Assembly: GCF_000170855.1 (NCBI RefSeq)
Contig: NZ_ABCQ01000039.1
Span: forward strand, 1 to 41,858
Reading direction: 5' to 3'
From: Moritella sp. PE36
Lineage (GTDB): Bacteria > Pseudomonadota > Gammaproteobacteria > Enterobacterales > Moritellaceae
Length of the DNA: 41,858 nt
Positions 8,810-16,678 of this stretch are shown here, in pieces. A program made the translations under genes and the position numbers. The number at the start of each line of letters is the position of its first letter. Position 1 is the first letter of the stretch. The notes under the pieces were generated by a model. The model ran no database searches, was not told the DNA's origin, and saw only the letters and a program-made list of their open reading frames with translations.

Positions 8810-9177
8810 TACGCTAACGTTCCATCACGCTGACCACGTTCAATATACACACCGACAGTAGCAGCATTAGCCACCGCACCCGGCTTACTGAGTTTTAAGC
8901 TGATCCAAGGGATACCAAACGTCGTCATTAATAGCTCCGCAACTTGCTCAGCCATTGTTTCGACTAACTCAAAAATATTGTTTTGTGCAAAATCTGTGAC
9001 TAATTTAGCCACAGCAGAATAATCCAATGCTTTAGTAATATCGTCGGTCAATGCTGAAGGGCGATTATCGTGGCCCATTTTTAAATCAAAGACTAATCGT
9101 TGAATGATTTCTTTTTCCCAATCATATACACCGATCGTAGTAAAAACTTCCAATTTTTCAATAAATACAATGTCCAT
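8809..9177 (-). CDS. folB: Dihydroneopterin aldolase FolB
   Basis: FolB cleaves 7,8-dihydroneopterin to 6-hydroxymethyl-dihydropterin and glycolaldehyde, supplying the substrate of FolK encoded next to it. The product has 122 residues, the usual size of this homo-octameric enzyme. Conserved features are the IGVYDWE segment (15-21) with the pterin-binding glutamate, LDYSAVA, FELVET (69-74), and LKLSKPGA with the catalytic Lys98. It is the first gene of the folB-folK pair and is divergent from plsY. Confidence 0.94.
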   Translation of the reverse strand: MDIVFIEKLEVFTTIGVYDWEKEIIQRLVFDLKMGHDNRPSALTDDITKALDYSAVAKLVTDFAQNNIFELVETMAEQVAELLMTTFGIPWISLKLSKPGAVANAATVGVYIERGQRDGTLA

Positions 9178-9366
9178 GAACTCGTCCGTAATAAACTTGA
9201 TAGAGGTCGGATACCCTAGCGAATAAAAAACGCGTATGATAGGTTTCTCAATTTTTATTTATATCCAAGATAAACTGCATAATTGTAAGCGGTATGGCAG
9301 TACGCAATTTATTAATCGATATAATAATGCAATAATACAGCAAACCTAGAGAAGAATTAATCAGTA

Positions 9367-9966
9367 ATGACCCTATTGAGCTTAATCTTTATCATTTCCG
9401 CCTATCTGCTAGGTTCTATTTCTTCAGCAATTCTGATTTGCCGCCTTTTTCGCTTACCTGATCCTCGGAAATACGGCTCATTGAATCCCGGCGCGACAAA
9501 CGTATTACGGTCAGGAAATAAAGTGGCCGCTGGTTTAGTGTTATTTTTTGATATGCTCAAAGGCGCATTACCGGTTTGGGTCGCTTGGTATTTTAATATG
9601 ACACCCTTTTATCTCGGACTGATTGCAATAGCAGCCTGTCTTGGTCATATTTATCCCATTTTTTTCCATTTTCAAGGTGGTAAAGGTGTGGCAACCGCAT
9701 TTGGCGCACTACTGACGATTGGATTTGATTTGGGCGCATCGATTGTCGCTAGCTGGTTATTATCCTTAGCTGTCACAGGGTATTCTTCCGCTGCAGCTAT
9801 TTTCACAGCCCTCTTCGCCCCTATTTATACCTTAATGTTCAAAGCCCAATATACCCTACCTGTCGCCATGTTATCTTGCCTTATTATTTTACGTCACTAC
9901 GACAATATCATGCGTTTGCTGCGCGGCGAAGAAACTAAAATTTGGCATAAAAAGAAAAAACGTTAA
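9367..9966 (+). CDS. plsY: Acyl-phosphate:glycerol-3-phosphate acyltransferase PlsY
   Basis: PlsY makes lysophosphatidic acid from acyl-phosphate and glycerol-3-phosphate, the first step of phospholipid synthesis in the PlsX/PlsY pathway. The product has 199 residues, about five membrane segments, and the motifs GSISSAIL (17-24), [12 protein letters not shown] (about 37-48) and [13 protein letters not shown] (about 98-110), which are the three conserved cytoplasmic loops of the family. The lysine-rich C-terminus (HKKKKR) is cytoplasmic by the positive-inside rule. The ribosome binding site is poor (AGAGAAG about 12 bases upstream). The gene is divergent from folB, a common arrangement in gammaproteobacteria. 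Confidence 0.94.
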   Translation: MTLLSLIFIISAYLLGSISSAILICRLFRLPDPRKYGSLNPGATNVLRSGNKVAAGLVLFFDMLKGALPVWVAWYFNMTPFYLGLIAIAACLGHIYPIFFHFQGGKGVATAFGALLTIGFDLGASIVASWLLSLAVTGYSSAAAIFTALFAPIYTLMFKAQYTLPVAMLSCLIILRHYDNIMRLLRGEETKIWHKKKKR

Positions 9967-10140
9967 AATTACAATGTAATAACGAACGTCTATAACGCAT
10001 TATCATAAAATTATAATCCATAAATATAGCTCGATTGCACTGACTGTATTGCTTGGTTGCACTGAGTTTATAGATTGATTGTACTAACGAAGTTAAATTC
10101 AAAGTATAAAAATACTGTTCGTAAATTTTTTATGAAAAAT

Positions 10141-10171
10141 TCGACACAATTAATTAATTTTCAGTTAGAAT
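10141..10171 (+). promoter_or_regulatory. Candidate purH promoter with GC-rich discriminator
   Basis: TCGACA (-35, 5/6 to consensus) and TAGAAT (-10) are separated by 19 bases, which is long. The -10 box is followed directly by GCCCCCC, the kind of discriminator seen at rRNA and tRNA promoters under stringent (ppGpp) control. Transcription would start near 10178 and give a leader of about 160 nt. Confidence 0.5.
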
Positions 10172-10204
10172 GCCCCCCATCTGCGGTACGTTATATATCG
10201 AAAA

Positions 10205-10215
10205 CTCTTTAACAA
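10205..10215 (+). promoter_or_regulatory. boxA-like antitermination sequence
   Basis: CTCTTTAACAA matches the core of the rRNA-leader boxA (TGCTCTTTAACAA), the binding site of NusB-NusE. It lies about 30-40 bases after the predicted purH start site, which is where boxA stands in rRNA leaders. Confidence 0.5.
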
Positions 10216-10260
10216 GCAAATTGCTTCGTCAAGTGAGTCGGTATAGAAGGGATATAGTGC

Positions 10261-10307
10261 AGGATGTTTCCGTAAAAGGCCCAGCCGACCTTTTCCGAAA
10301 ACATCCT
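10261..10307 (+). promoter_or_regulatory. Long hairpin in purH leader
   Basis: AGGATGTTT (10261-10269) pairs with AAACATCCT (10299-10307). Inside it AAAAGG (10274-10279) pairs with CCTTTT (10289-10294), with a small internal loop between the two stems. No T-run follows, so it is not a simple terminator. It ends about 30 bases before the start codon and could affect mRNA stability or translation. Confidence 0.55.
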
Positions 10308-10338
10308 TCTATAAAATGTACTTTGAGGTAATCGTAAA

Positions 10339-11931
10339 ATGGACAACGCTCGACCTATTCGCCGTGCACTTATCAGTGTGTCTGATAAAACTGGTATTGT
10401 AGAATTTTCTCGCGGCCTAGTAGAACAAGGCGTCGAATTATTATCTACTGGCGGGACAGCTAAACTGCTAGCTGAAAATGACATCCCAGTAATAGAAGTT
10501 TCTGACTATACCGGGCATCCAGAAATGATGGATGGTCGTGTTAAAACACTGCATCCTAAAGTACATGGTGGCATTCTTGGCCGTCGTGATATTGATGTTG
10601 AAGTAATGTCAGAGCACGGTATCAACCCGATTGATATTGTAGTTGTTAACCTTTACCCATTTGCCAACACTGTTGCCAATCCAGATTGCAGCCTTGCTGA
10701 CGCCGTTGAGAATATCGACATCGGTGGTCCAACAATGGTTCGCTCTGCAGCTAAAAACCACAAAGACGTGACTATCGTCGTTAACGCGAGCGATTATGAC
10801 CGCGTATTAAGTGAAATGTCTGCAAACAATACCTCACTGACTCATAAAACCCGTTTCGATCTTGCGATTGCAGCATTTGAGCACACAGCTGCTTATGATG
10901 GCATGATCGCAAACTACTTCGGTACTATGGTTCCGAGTTATGGCGACAATACTGAAGGTGATGAAGAATCTAAATTCCCACGCACATTCAACGCTCAGTT
11001 CATCAAAAAACAAGATATGCGTTACGGTGAAAACAGCCACCAAAAAGCCGCATTCTATGTTGAAAAGCATACCACTGAAGCATCTGTTGCAACAGCAACA
11101 CAGCTGCAAGGTAAAGCATTATCTTATAACAACATCGCCGATACAGACGCGGCACTCGAATGTGTTAAAGAATTCGATGCACCTGCCTGTGTGATTGTAA
11201 AACACGCTAACCCATGTGGTGTTGCGATTGGTGAAGATATCCTAAGTGCTTACGACAGTGCATTTAAAACCGACCCAACATCCGCATTCGGTGGCATCAT
11301 TGCGTTCAACCGTGAGCTTGACGCAGTCACTGCACAAGCAATCGTTGACCGTCAATTCACCGAAGTGATCATTGCGCCATCAGTTAGCGCTGAAGCAAGC
11401 GTGATCGTGGCAAGCAAGAAAAATGTACGTTTACTTGAATGTGGTAAATGGACAGCTAAAAACGGCGAGTTCGATATTAAACGTGTTAACGGCGGTATCT
11501 TAGTACAAGATCGTGACCGTGGCATGGTCGGTCTAGACGACTTAACGGTTGTATCTGAGCGTCAACCAACTGAACAAGAACTCACTGACCTACTATTCTG
11601 CTGGAAAGTAGCTAAGTTCGTTAAATCAAACGCTATTGTTTACGCAAAAGATGGCGTTACGGTCGGTGTTGGCGCAGGTCAAATGAGCCGCGTTTACAGT
11701 GCGAAAGTTGCTGGTATTAAAGCGGCTGACGAAGGTCTAGTCGTTGAAGGTTCAGTAATGGCATCTGATGCATTCTTCCCATTCCGTGACGGCATTGATG
11801 CTGCAGCGGCGGCGGGTATTAAATGTGTGATCCAACCAGGTGGTTCAATCCGTGATAATGAAATTATCGATGCGGCTAACGAACACGGTATGACCATGGT
11901 CTTCACCGGCATGCGTCACTTCCGTCACTAA
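10339..11931 (+). CDS. purH: Bifunctional AICAR transformylase / IMP cyclohydrolase PurH
   Basis: PurH catalyses the last two steps of IMP synthesis: formylation of AICAR with 10-formyl-tetrahydrofolate, then ring closure. The product has 530 residues (E. coli 529). The N-terminal MGS-like cyclohydrolase domain covers about 1-200, with [38 protein letters not shown] and [16 protein letters not shown]. The C-terminal transformylase domain carries [10 protein letters not shown], the KHANPCG motif with the catalytic Lys-His pair, [10 protein letters not shown], and [18 protein letters not shown] precedes the ATG by 8 bases. It is followed by purD after 137 bases. Confidence 0.97.
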   Translation: MDNARPIRRALISVSDKTGIVEFSRGLVEQGVELLSTGGTAKLLAENDIPVIEVSDYTGHPEMMDGRVKTLHPKVHGGILGRRDIDVEVMSEHGINPIDIVVVNLYPFANTVANPDCSLADAVENIDIGGPTMVRSAAKNHKDVTIVVNASDYDRVLSEMSANNTSLTHKTRFDLAIAAFEHTAAYDGMIANYFGTMVPSYGDNTEGDEESKFPRTFNAQFIKKQDMRYGENSHQKAAFYVEKHTTEASVATATQLQGKALSYNNIADTDAALECVKEFDAPACVIVKHANPCGVAIGEDILSAYDSAFKTDPTSAFGGIIAFNRELDAVTAQAIVDRQFTEVIIAPSVSAEASVIVASKKNVRLLECGKWTAKNGEFDIKRVNGGILVQDRDRGMVGLDDLTVVSERQPTEQELTDLLFCWKVAKFVKSNAIVYAKDGVTVGVGAGQMSRVYSAKVAGIKAADEGLVVEGSVMASDAFFPFRDGIDAAAAAGIKCVIQPGGSIRDNEIIDAANEHGMTMVFTGMRHFRH

Positions 11932-11948
11932 GCACATAAGCTAAACAT

Positions 11949-11983
11949 ACAATAAGAGTGGTGACACACCCCGCTCTTATTGT
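11949..11983 (+). terminator. Intercistronic hairpin between purH and purD
   Basis: ACAATAAGAG and CTCTTATTGT form a perfect 10 bp stem, extended inward by TGG/CCG with one wobble. No T-run follows, so it more likely marks mRNA processing or partial termination than a full stop. It may set the purH:purD expression ratio. Confidence 0.5.
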
Positions 11984-12068
11984 ACTGCTCTCATTCAATT
12001 ATAAATCTTGCTAAGTATCGTAGAGTACCGCCAAGATTAGCGCATAAAGTAAAAGGAATAACAGCATT

Positions 12069-13358
12069 ATGAACGTATTAATTATTGGTGGCGGTGGTCG
12101 TGAACACGCCCTAGGTTGGAAAGCGGCTCAGTCTAAACATGTTGAAACGGTATTTATCGCACCGGGTAATATTGGTTCTTCGCTAGAAAACAAATGTAAA
12201 AATGTACCAATCCAAGTGGAAGATATTCCTGCATTAGTTGCATTCGCACAAGAAAACAAAATTGAACTAACGATTGTTGGCCCTGAAGTACCATTAGTAC
12301 TTGGCGTTGTTGATGCGTTCCAAGCTGAAGGTTTGGCTATCTTTGGTCCAACCCAAGGTGCGGCACAATTAGAAGGCTCAAAAGCATTCTCGAAAGACTT
12401 CTTTGCACGTCACAATATTCCAACCGCGGCATACCAAAACTTCACTGAGATCGCACCTGCAAAAGCGTATGTAAGTGAAATGGGTTGCCCAATTGTAATT
12501 AAAGCTGACGGTCTAGCCGCAGGTAAAGGCGTGATCATCGCTGAAACTGAAGCACAAGCATTTTCGGCAATTGATGACATGCTTGAAGGTAACAAATTTG
12601 GTGATGCCGGTGCCCGTGTTGTTATCGAAGAATTTTTAGTCGGTGAAGAAGCAAGCTTCATTGTGATGGTTGATGGCGAGAATATTCTGGCACTAGCAAC
12701 AAGCCAAGATCATAAAGCGCGTGACAATGGCGATAAAGGTCCAAACACAGGTGGCATGGGTGCTTACTCACCAGCACCAGTGGTAACACAAGCTGTGCAT
12801 GACTTTGCAATGAATGAAGTAATTCGCCCGACGGTGGATGGCATGAAAGCGGAAGGTAATACTTACACAGGTTTCCTTTATGCAGGTCTGATGATTGCAC
12901 CAGATGGCACCGCGAAAGTATTAGAATATAACTGTCGCTTTGGTGATCCAGAAACACAACCTATCATGATGCGTTTAAAATCTGATCTTGTTGAGCTTTG
13001 TCTTGCTGCGGTTGCAGGTAAACTTGATACTGTGACTGCAGATTATGACGAACGTGCTGCAGTTGGTGTAGTCATTGCGGCTGGCGGTTACCCTGCTGAT
13101 TACGCAAAAGGCGACATCATTACAGGTCTACCGAAAACTGACTCAACAGAAAGCAAAGTATTCCACGCTGGTACGGCACTGCAAGGTGACAACATTGTGA
13201 CTAACGGTGGTCGTGTTCTTTGTGCAACGGCACTGGGTAACACAGTGACTGAAGCGCAAGAAAATGCCTATAAACTGGCTGCTCAAATCAGTTGGGAAGG
13301 TGCTTTCTACCGTACCGATATTGGTTACCGTGCTATCGCGCGTGAAAACCAAAAGTAG
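12069..13358 (+). CDS. purD: Phosphoribosylamine-glycine ligase PurD
   Basis: PurD joins phosphoribosylamine and glycine with ATP to give GAR, the second step of purine synthesis. The product has 429 residues, the same as E. coli. It is an ATP-grasp protein with N-terminal IGGGGREHALGWK, IVGPEVPLVLG, KADGLAAGKGV, VIEEFLVGEEAS, the DHKARDNGDKGPNTGGMGAYSP signature, and EYNCRFGDPETQ near the metal site. AAAGGAA stands about 11 bases before the ATG. It is the distal gene of purHD, the usual gammaproteobacterial pairing. Confidence 0.97.
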   Translation: MNVLIIGGGGREHALGWKAAQSKHVETVFIAPGNIGSSLENKCKNVPIQVEDIPALVAFAQENKIELTIVGPEVPLVLGVVDAFQAEGLAIFGPTQGAAQLEGSKAFSKDFFARHNIPTAAYQNFTEIAPAKAYVSEMGCPIVIKADGLAAGKGVIIAETEAQAFSAIDDMLEGNKFGDAGARVVIEEFLVGEEASFIVMVDGENILALATSQDHKARDNGDKGPNTGGMGAYSPAPVVTQAVHDFAMNEVIRPTVDGMKAEGNTYTGFLYAGLMIAPDGTAKVLEYNCRFGDPETQPIMMRLKSDLVELCLAAVAGKLDTVTADYDERAAVGVVIAAGGYPADYAKGDIITGLPKTDSTESKVFHAGTALQGDNIVTNGGRVLCATALGNTVTEAQENAYKLAAQISWEGAFYRTDIGYRAIARENQK

Positions 13359-13391
13359 CACAAATAGTCAGACACTATTTTGATGTTATAA

Positions 13392-13422
13392 AAAAATGAG
13401 CAGCCAGAGGTTGCTCATTTTT
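13392..13422 (+). terminator. Terminator after purD
   Basis: AAAAATGAGCA pairs with TGCTCATTTTT (11 bp) around a short loop. It lies between the convergent purD and lipoprotein genes and can act in both directions, since the A/T arms supply a U-run either way. Confidence 0.8.
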
Positions 13423-13460
13423 ATGTCTGCAATCACGATTTATGTCTGCAATAACGATTT
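13423..13460. repeat. Short tandem repeat, 2 x 19 bp
   Basis: ATGTCTGCAATCACGATTT is followed directly by the same 19 bases with one change (C to A). It is probably a slippage duplication behind the purD terminator; no function is evident. Confidence 0.8.
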
Positions 13461-13497
13461 TTCTACAATACCCAATACGATGACCACTTAGTCAGGA

Positions 13498-14097
13498 CTA
13501 TTTGTCTACTTTAGGTGGGAATTTACTTAAGATACTTTTCACCACATCTGCAACTAACTTATCCATTTCAGCCGCATCTGTCGACTCAGGTAGACGTTTA
13601 CTCCCTATGCCTCGCCAAATTAGCTCTAAGCTTGTTGGGTCAATCACATCGATAACGAGACTACCTTGCTGGTATTCATCAATACGGGTTTCTGTGTGCG
13701 CGCTCAGTGACATACCTCGGTGCCCATACCCAACACCCCAACCCCAACTTGGTCCGTAACCGGAATAATTATCGTAGCTGCGAATATCGGTTTTCTTTTC
13801 CGAGGTAATACTGTAATTGACATAAAAATCAGCGGCAGTCGAAAATTTAAAACCTTGAGCGACCAATTGCTTATCAATGGTCTTAGTAATACGCACATCC
13901 ATAATACGATTATTCAAATAAGTATTTTCTTTCTCAACTTGTGCCGACTCAGGTAACCAATTAAAGCCTTTTAGCGCGGTGAAATCAGCACTTTTATCGT
14001 AATCCGTACTGACTTTAACCGTGGAGCATGCTGTTAAGACTAAGCTAAACAACACCACCAAATAAGCTTTTTTATTAACCAACTGTCTTGCTTTCAT
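13498..14097 (-). CDS. Predicted lipoprotein, DUF4136-type
   Basis: The product has 199 residues from the ATG at 14097, which is chosen because GAGGAGGG stands just before it; an upstream extension to 14196 lacks such a site. A lipoprotein signal is clear: basic KARQLVNKK, hydrophobic LVVLFSLVL, lipobox LTAC. The mature part contains DYDKSADFTALKGFNWLP, a YVNYSITSEKK strand, a Gly/Tyr/Trp-rich turn (SGYGPSWGWGVGYGHRG), and GSLVIDVIDPTSLELIWRG, matching DUF4136 lipoproteins, whose role is unknown. An aspartate follows the lipobox Cys region only later, so outer-membrane sorting is likely. It is monocistronic and converges on purD. Confidence 0.8.
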   Translation of the reverse strand: MKARQLVNKKAYLVVLFSLVLTACSTVKVSTDYDKSADFTALKGFNWLPESAQVEKENTYLNNRIMDVRITKTIDKQLVAQGFKFSTAADFYVNYSITSEKKTDIRSYDNYSGYGPSWGWGVGYGHRGMSLSAHTETRIDEYQQGSLVIDVIDPTSLELIWRGIGSKRLPESTDAAEMDKLVADVVKSILSKFPPKVDK

Positions 14098-14180
14098 AAA
14101 CCCTCCTCGAGACCCAATACTCTCTATGATTAACGCGTGTTTATTGTTACTAATATGGTTCATTAACAGATAACGATAAT

Positions 14181-14205
14181 AAAAAAGGCGACTCAACCGT
14201 CGCCT
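14181..14205 (-). terminator. Intrinsic terminator of luxS
   Basis: AGGCGAC (14186-14192) and GTCGCCT (14199-14205) form a 7 bp stem with a 6 nt loop. Read leftward the stem is followed by six T. It stands about 35 bases after the luxS stop codon. Confidence 0.85.
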
Positions 14206-14241
14206 CTACTGTTATTACTTATTTAGATGCTCTGGTAAATA

Positions 14242-14751
14242 TTATAGTTTATTTAAAATTTCATCCGCTAGCAGTAAATCATCATTTTTATTCACGCCAA
14301 TACCAGCAGTAATAATCGCCTGTGCAATTTGTTTTGCTTCATCTAACGAATGCATGTGGTAAGTACCACACTGATATTCGTTTAACTCAGGGATCGCGTT
14401 TTGATCTTTAACCGTCAACACATCTTGCATCGCCGCTAACCAAGCATCAGCAACTTGTAGCTCAGTCGGGGCGCCAATCAAACTCATGTAAAAACCAGTA
14501 CGACAGCCCATCGGTGAAAGATCAATAATTTCTACCGTTGCTGAATTAAGGTGGTCACGCATAAAGCCAGCGTAAAGATGTTCTAAGGTATGAATACCCT
14601 TTTCACTTAAAATATCTTTATTTGGTACACAAAAACGCAGATCAAAGACAGTGATGGTATCTTTGCTTGGCGTCGCCATGGTCTTAGCGATACGTACTGC
14701 AGGTGCATTCATGATGGTATGGTCAACCGTAAAACTATCCAGTAATGGCAT
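14242..14751 (-). CDS. luxS: S-ribosylhomocysteine lyase LuxS
   Basis: LuxS cleaves S-ribosylhomocysteine into homocysteine and DPD, the precursor of autoinducer-2, so it serves both the activated methyl cycle and quorum signalling. The product has 169 residues from the [11 protein letters not shown] start, with GGAG about 8 bases upstream; an 18-codon upstream extension is not supported. The metal-binding HTLEH (His54, His58), catalytic Glu57 and Cys83 (PMGCRTGFY), and Cys128 (QCGTY) are all present. It lies 247 bases downstream of gshA on the same strand, and that gap holds two opposite-strand sRNA candidates. The first sRNA promoter begins only ~47 bases upstream of the luxS start codon, so the luxS leader is antisense to it. 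Confidence 0.97.
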   Translation of the reverse strand: MPLLDSFTVDHTIMNAPAVRIAKTMATPSKDTITVFDLRFCVPNKDILSEKGIHTLEHLYAGFMRDHLNSATVEIIDLSPMGCRTGFYMSLIGAPTELQVADAWLAAMQDVLTVKDQNAIPELNEYQCGTYHMHSLDEAKQIAQAIITAGIGVNKNDDLLLADEILNKL

Positions 14752-14797
14752 TATTAACACTCCGTTGAAATAATTTAATAAACAAATAATAATTTTA

Positions 14798-14825
14798 TGA
14801 ACCATTGCTTAATGCTGACGTCAGA
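14798..14825 (+). promoter_or_regulatory. SigmaE-like promoter of sRNA 1
   Basis: TGAACCA (-35) and TCAGA (-10) are separated by 16 bases. The sigmaE consensus is GGAACTT, 16 bases, then TCAAA or TCTGA; the GAAC core and the spacing agree. The same layout recurs 115 bases downstream. Confidence 0.55.
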
Positions 14826-14831
14826 TTAAGT

Positions 14832-14883
14832 GCAAGAGTTGTTTTTTCATTTTTTGGGAGCCTTATTAAGGCTCCTTTTTTTT
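14832..14883 (+). ncRNA. Small RNA candidate 1 at the micA position
   Basis: The predicted RNA of ~52 nt starts about 7 bases after the -10 box. It has a single-stranded 5' part GCAAGAGUUGUUUUUUCAUU, a U-rich stretch that could bind Hfq, and an intrinsic terminator (GGAGCCTT/AAGGCTCC, loop ATT, then eight T). In E. coli the sigmaE-dependent sRNA MicA is encoded at this place, between gshA and luxS and opposite to both, and represses outer membrane protein mRNAs. The sequence is not recognisably MicA, so the link rests on synteny, promoter type and architecture. The complement of the 5' part begins AUGAAAAAACAACUC, like the start of a signal-peptide coding sequence. Confidence 0.6.
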
Positions 14884-14912
14884 ATCTATTGCACAACTTT
14901 TACAATTATTTA

Positions 14913-14940
14913 TGAACCATAGCTTCATCCTGTAGTCTGA
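14913..14940 (+). promoter_or_regulatory. SigmaE-like promoter of sRNA 2
   Basis: TGAACCA (-35) and TCTGA (-10) are separated by 16 bases. The -10 box is closer to the sigmaE consensus than in copy 1. The spacer differs considerably from that of copy 1 while both boxes and their distance are kept. Confidence 0.6.
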
Positions 14941-14946
14941 TTCATT

Positions 14947-14996
14947 GCAAGAGTTGTTTTTTCATTATTTGGAGCCTTATTAAGGCTCTTTTTTTT
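14947..14996 (+). ncRNA. Small RNA candidate 2, tandem paralogue of sRNA 1
   Basis: The predicted RNA is ~50 nt. Its 5' part GCAAGAGUUGUUUUUUCAUU is identical to sRNA 1. The terminator stem GAGCCTT/AAGGCTC is followed by eight T and ends two bases before the gshA stop codon on the other strand. The two copies are 115 bases apart and nearly identical from the predicted start to the terminator, but differ between the promoter boxes. That pattern suggests that two functional copies are maintained. Confidence 0.6.
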
Positions 14997-14998
14997 AG

Positions 14999-16591
14999 CT
15001 ATTTTTTAGTCTCTGAAAAATATGCATTTAAAAACGCATCAAAATCAAGCGTATCATCAGCTTCAATCTGCTGTTGTTGTGCAACAGACTGCTGCTGCAT
15101 CTGCGCAAAGTAAACATCATCCCAATGTCCATAATCCGTTGCTAATAATTCTGTTTTATACTTATTGGCTAAGTTTAAAATAAAATCATTGTGCTCTAAA
15201 CCTTGTTCTTTCATTATAGTCAGAACTTGGCCAGACAACAGCGCTTGCGGATCACAGATCAGCGCTTGCTGTTCACTAACCGCTTTAGCAAAATTACTAG
15301 CTGCAGTATCGGTGGCGAGTTGCGCACCATCTAATAACTGTGCAACTTGTTGAACTTGCGCTAATACATCGCTAGCAACATCGGTAAGTACCTGCTGTTT
15401 ACCTTTTAATTCTAATGTTAAACCTGGTTTACGCCCTTCCATCACCACTTTGGTACTGTTATCACGACATACCGCCATTTCATCAGCCGTCATCGGCGCT
15501 GAAGGTTGTAGCGCCATCCAAACTAGTAGACTGTCTAATACCGACATTTGTGCCGTCGTAATACCCGTCGCTGTAAATGGGTTAACATCCAAAGAACGGA
15601 TCTCAATATACTCAATACCCCGAGCAGCTAATGCTTCCGAAGGTTTTTCATTGGATTTAGCCACACGCTTAGGTCGGATCGGCGCATACAGTTCGTTTTC
15701 GATCTGCAGAACATTGTCATTAAGCTGACGATATTCCCCATCAACTTTAATACCAATATTGGCAAACTCAGGTGCCTTGGTTTTAATCGCTTTTTTCAAA
15801 CTGTCGGTATAGTTATCTAAGGTATTATGGCAAATAACCAGATCGTCTTGGGCATTATTGGTATAACCTAAATCACTCATACGCAATGATGTGGCATACG
15901 GCATATATAACGTATCTTCACCCAGAGATGAAAATGGCGTTTGCTTTTCTACCGGTAAGAATGAACGGTTTAATGCTGGCGACGCACCAAATAAATAAGG
16001 TACTAACCAACCAAAGCGGTAAAAATTACGGATCAATCCCATATAACTATGAGAAATGAAATCTTGCAGTTCGCCGGTTTCACCTTTTAGATCATAAAGC
16101 GTTTGCCAAAATGGAATAGGCAATGACACGTTATAATGCAGACCAGAAATGATTTGCATACTACTGCCATAACGGTGCTTTAGACCGATGCGGTAAGTGT
16201 GCTTCATTTTCCCGGTATTTGAGGTACCGTATTTAGCTAATGGGATTGCATCTACATCATTAACCTGACACGGCATGCTTGACGGCCAGAATAGCTCACC
16301 ATCAAGGTTTTTTACGACGTGACGATGAATATCACTCAACTGCTGCTGGGCTGTCGCGGCGCTATCGCTAACCGGGGTAATAAATTCGAGTAAGCTTTCA
16401 GAATAGTCTGTGGTAATGTGCTGATGACTTAATGCCGAACCAAACGCTGCAGGATGGTCATTCTGAGATAAATCCCCTGCTTCATTGACGCGTAAACACT
16501 CTCGTTCTATGCCACGAGTAATACCGTTTAAGGACTGTATATTGCTTGGCTCTGATAATTTCGAAATCAGAGATTCAAATGTAACGTTCAA
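14999..16591 (-). CDS. gshA: Glutamate-cysteine ligase GshA
   Basis: GshA makes gamma-glutamylcysteine, the first and limiting step of glutathione synthesis. The product has 530 residues (E. coli 518). It begins with TTG behind GGTGG (spacing 7); the E. coli gene also uses TTG. Recognisable segments are GITRGIERECLRVN with the nucleotide/metal-binding glutamates, HITTDYSESLLEFITP, PSSMPC, HYNVSLP, RNFYRFGWLVPYLFGASPA and YIEIRSLDVNPF. No terminator with a U-run follows on its own strand, so transcription may read through into luxS and make RNA antisense to both sRNA candidates. Confidence 0.96.
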   Translation of the reverse strand: MNVTFESLISKLSEPSNIQSLNGITRGIERECLRVNEAGDLSQNDHPAAFGSALSHQHITTDYSESLLEFITPVSDSAATAQQQLSDIHRHVVKNLDGELFWPSSMPCQVNDVDAIPLAKYGTSNTGKMKHTYRIGLKHRYGSSMQIISGLHYNVSLPIPFWQTLYDLKGETGELQDFISHSYMGLIRNFYRFGWLVPYLFGASPALNRSFLPVEKQTPFSSLGEDTLYMPYATSLRMSDLGYTNNAQDDLVICHNTLDNYTDSLKKAIKTKAPEFANIGIKVDGEYRQLNDNVLQIENELYAPIRPKRVAKSNEKPSEALAARGIEYIEIRSLDVNPFTATGITTAQMSVLDSLLVWMALQPSAPMTADEMAVCRDNSTKVVMEGRKPGLTLELKGKQQVLTDVASDVLAQVQQVAQLLDGAQLATDTAASNFAKAVSEQQALICDPQALLSGQVLTIMKEQGLEHNDFILNLANKYKTELLATDYGHWDDVYFAQMQQQSVAQQQQIEADDTLDFDAFLNAYFSETKK

Positions 16592-16678
16592 ATTAAATCC
16601 ACCAATGAACTATATAAAAGTAGCACCTTAAAAATTGCGCGATCTGTGAGGCAATCTTTAAGGTTAATTTCAAGTCTA

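Larger units (their letters stand above)
9967..10338 (+). other. plsY-purH spacer with rRNA-type purH leader
   Basis: The first ~170 bases are AT-rich with nothing clear except a loose direct repeat of TTGCACTGA. From 10141 on the region looks like a purH transcription unit: promoter (10141-10171), boxA-like sequence (10205-10215), long hairpin (10261-10307), and GAGGT as ribosome binding site before the ATG at 10339. No PurR-type operator (ACGCAAACGTTTGCGT-like) was seen. Confidence 0.6.

Noticed and set aside
9967-10338. PurR operator upstream of purH
   Set aside because: No sequence close to the PurR palindrome was found by eye.
10209-10484. Leftward ORF over the purH start
   Set aside because: It is a shadow of purH and its leader hairpin; composition is not protein-like.
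14097-14196. N-terminal extension of the DUF4136-type lipoprotein
   Set aside because: It runs into the luxS terminator region and would bury the lipoprotein signal; a strong ribosome binding site marks the inner start.
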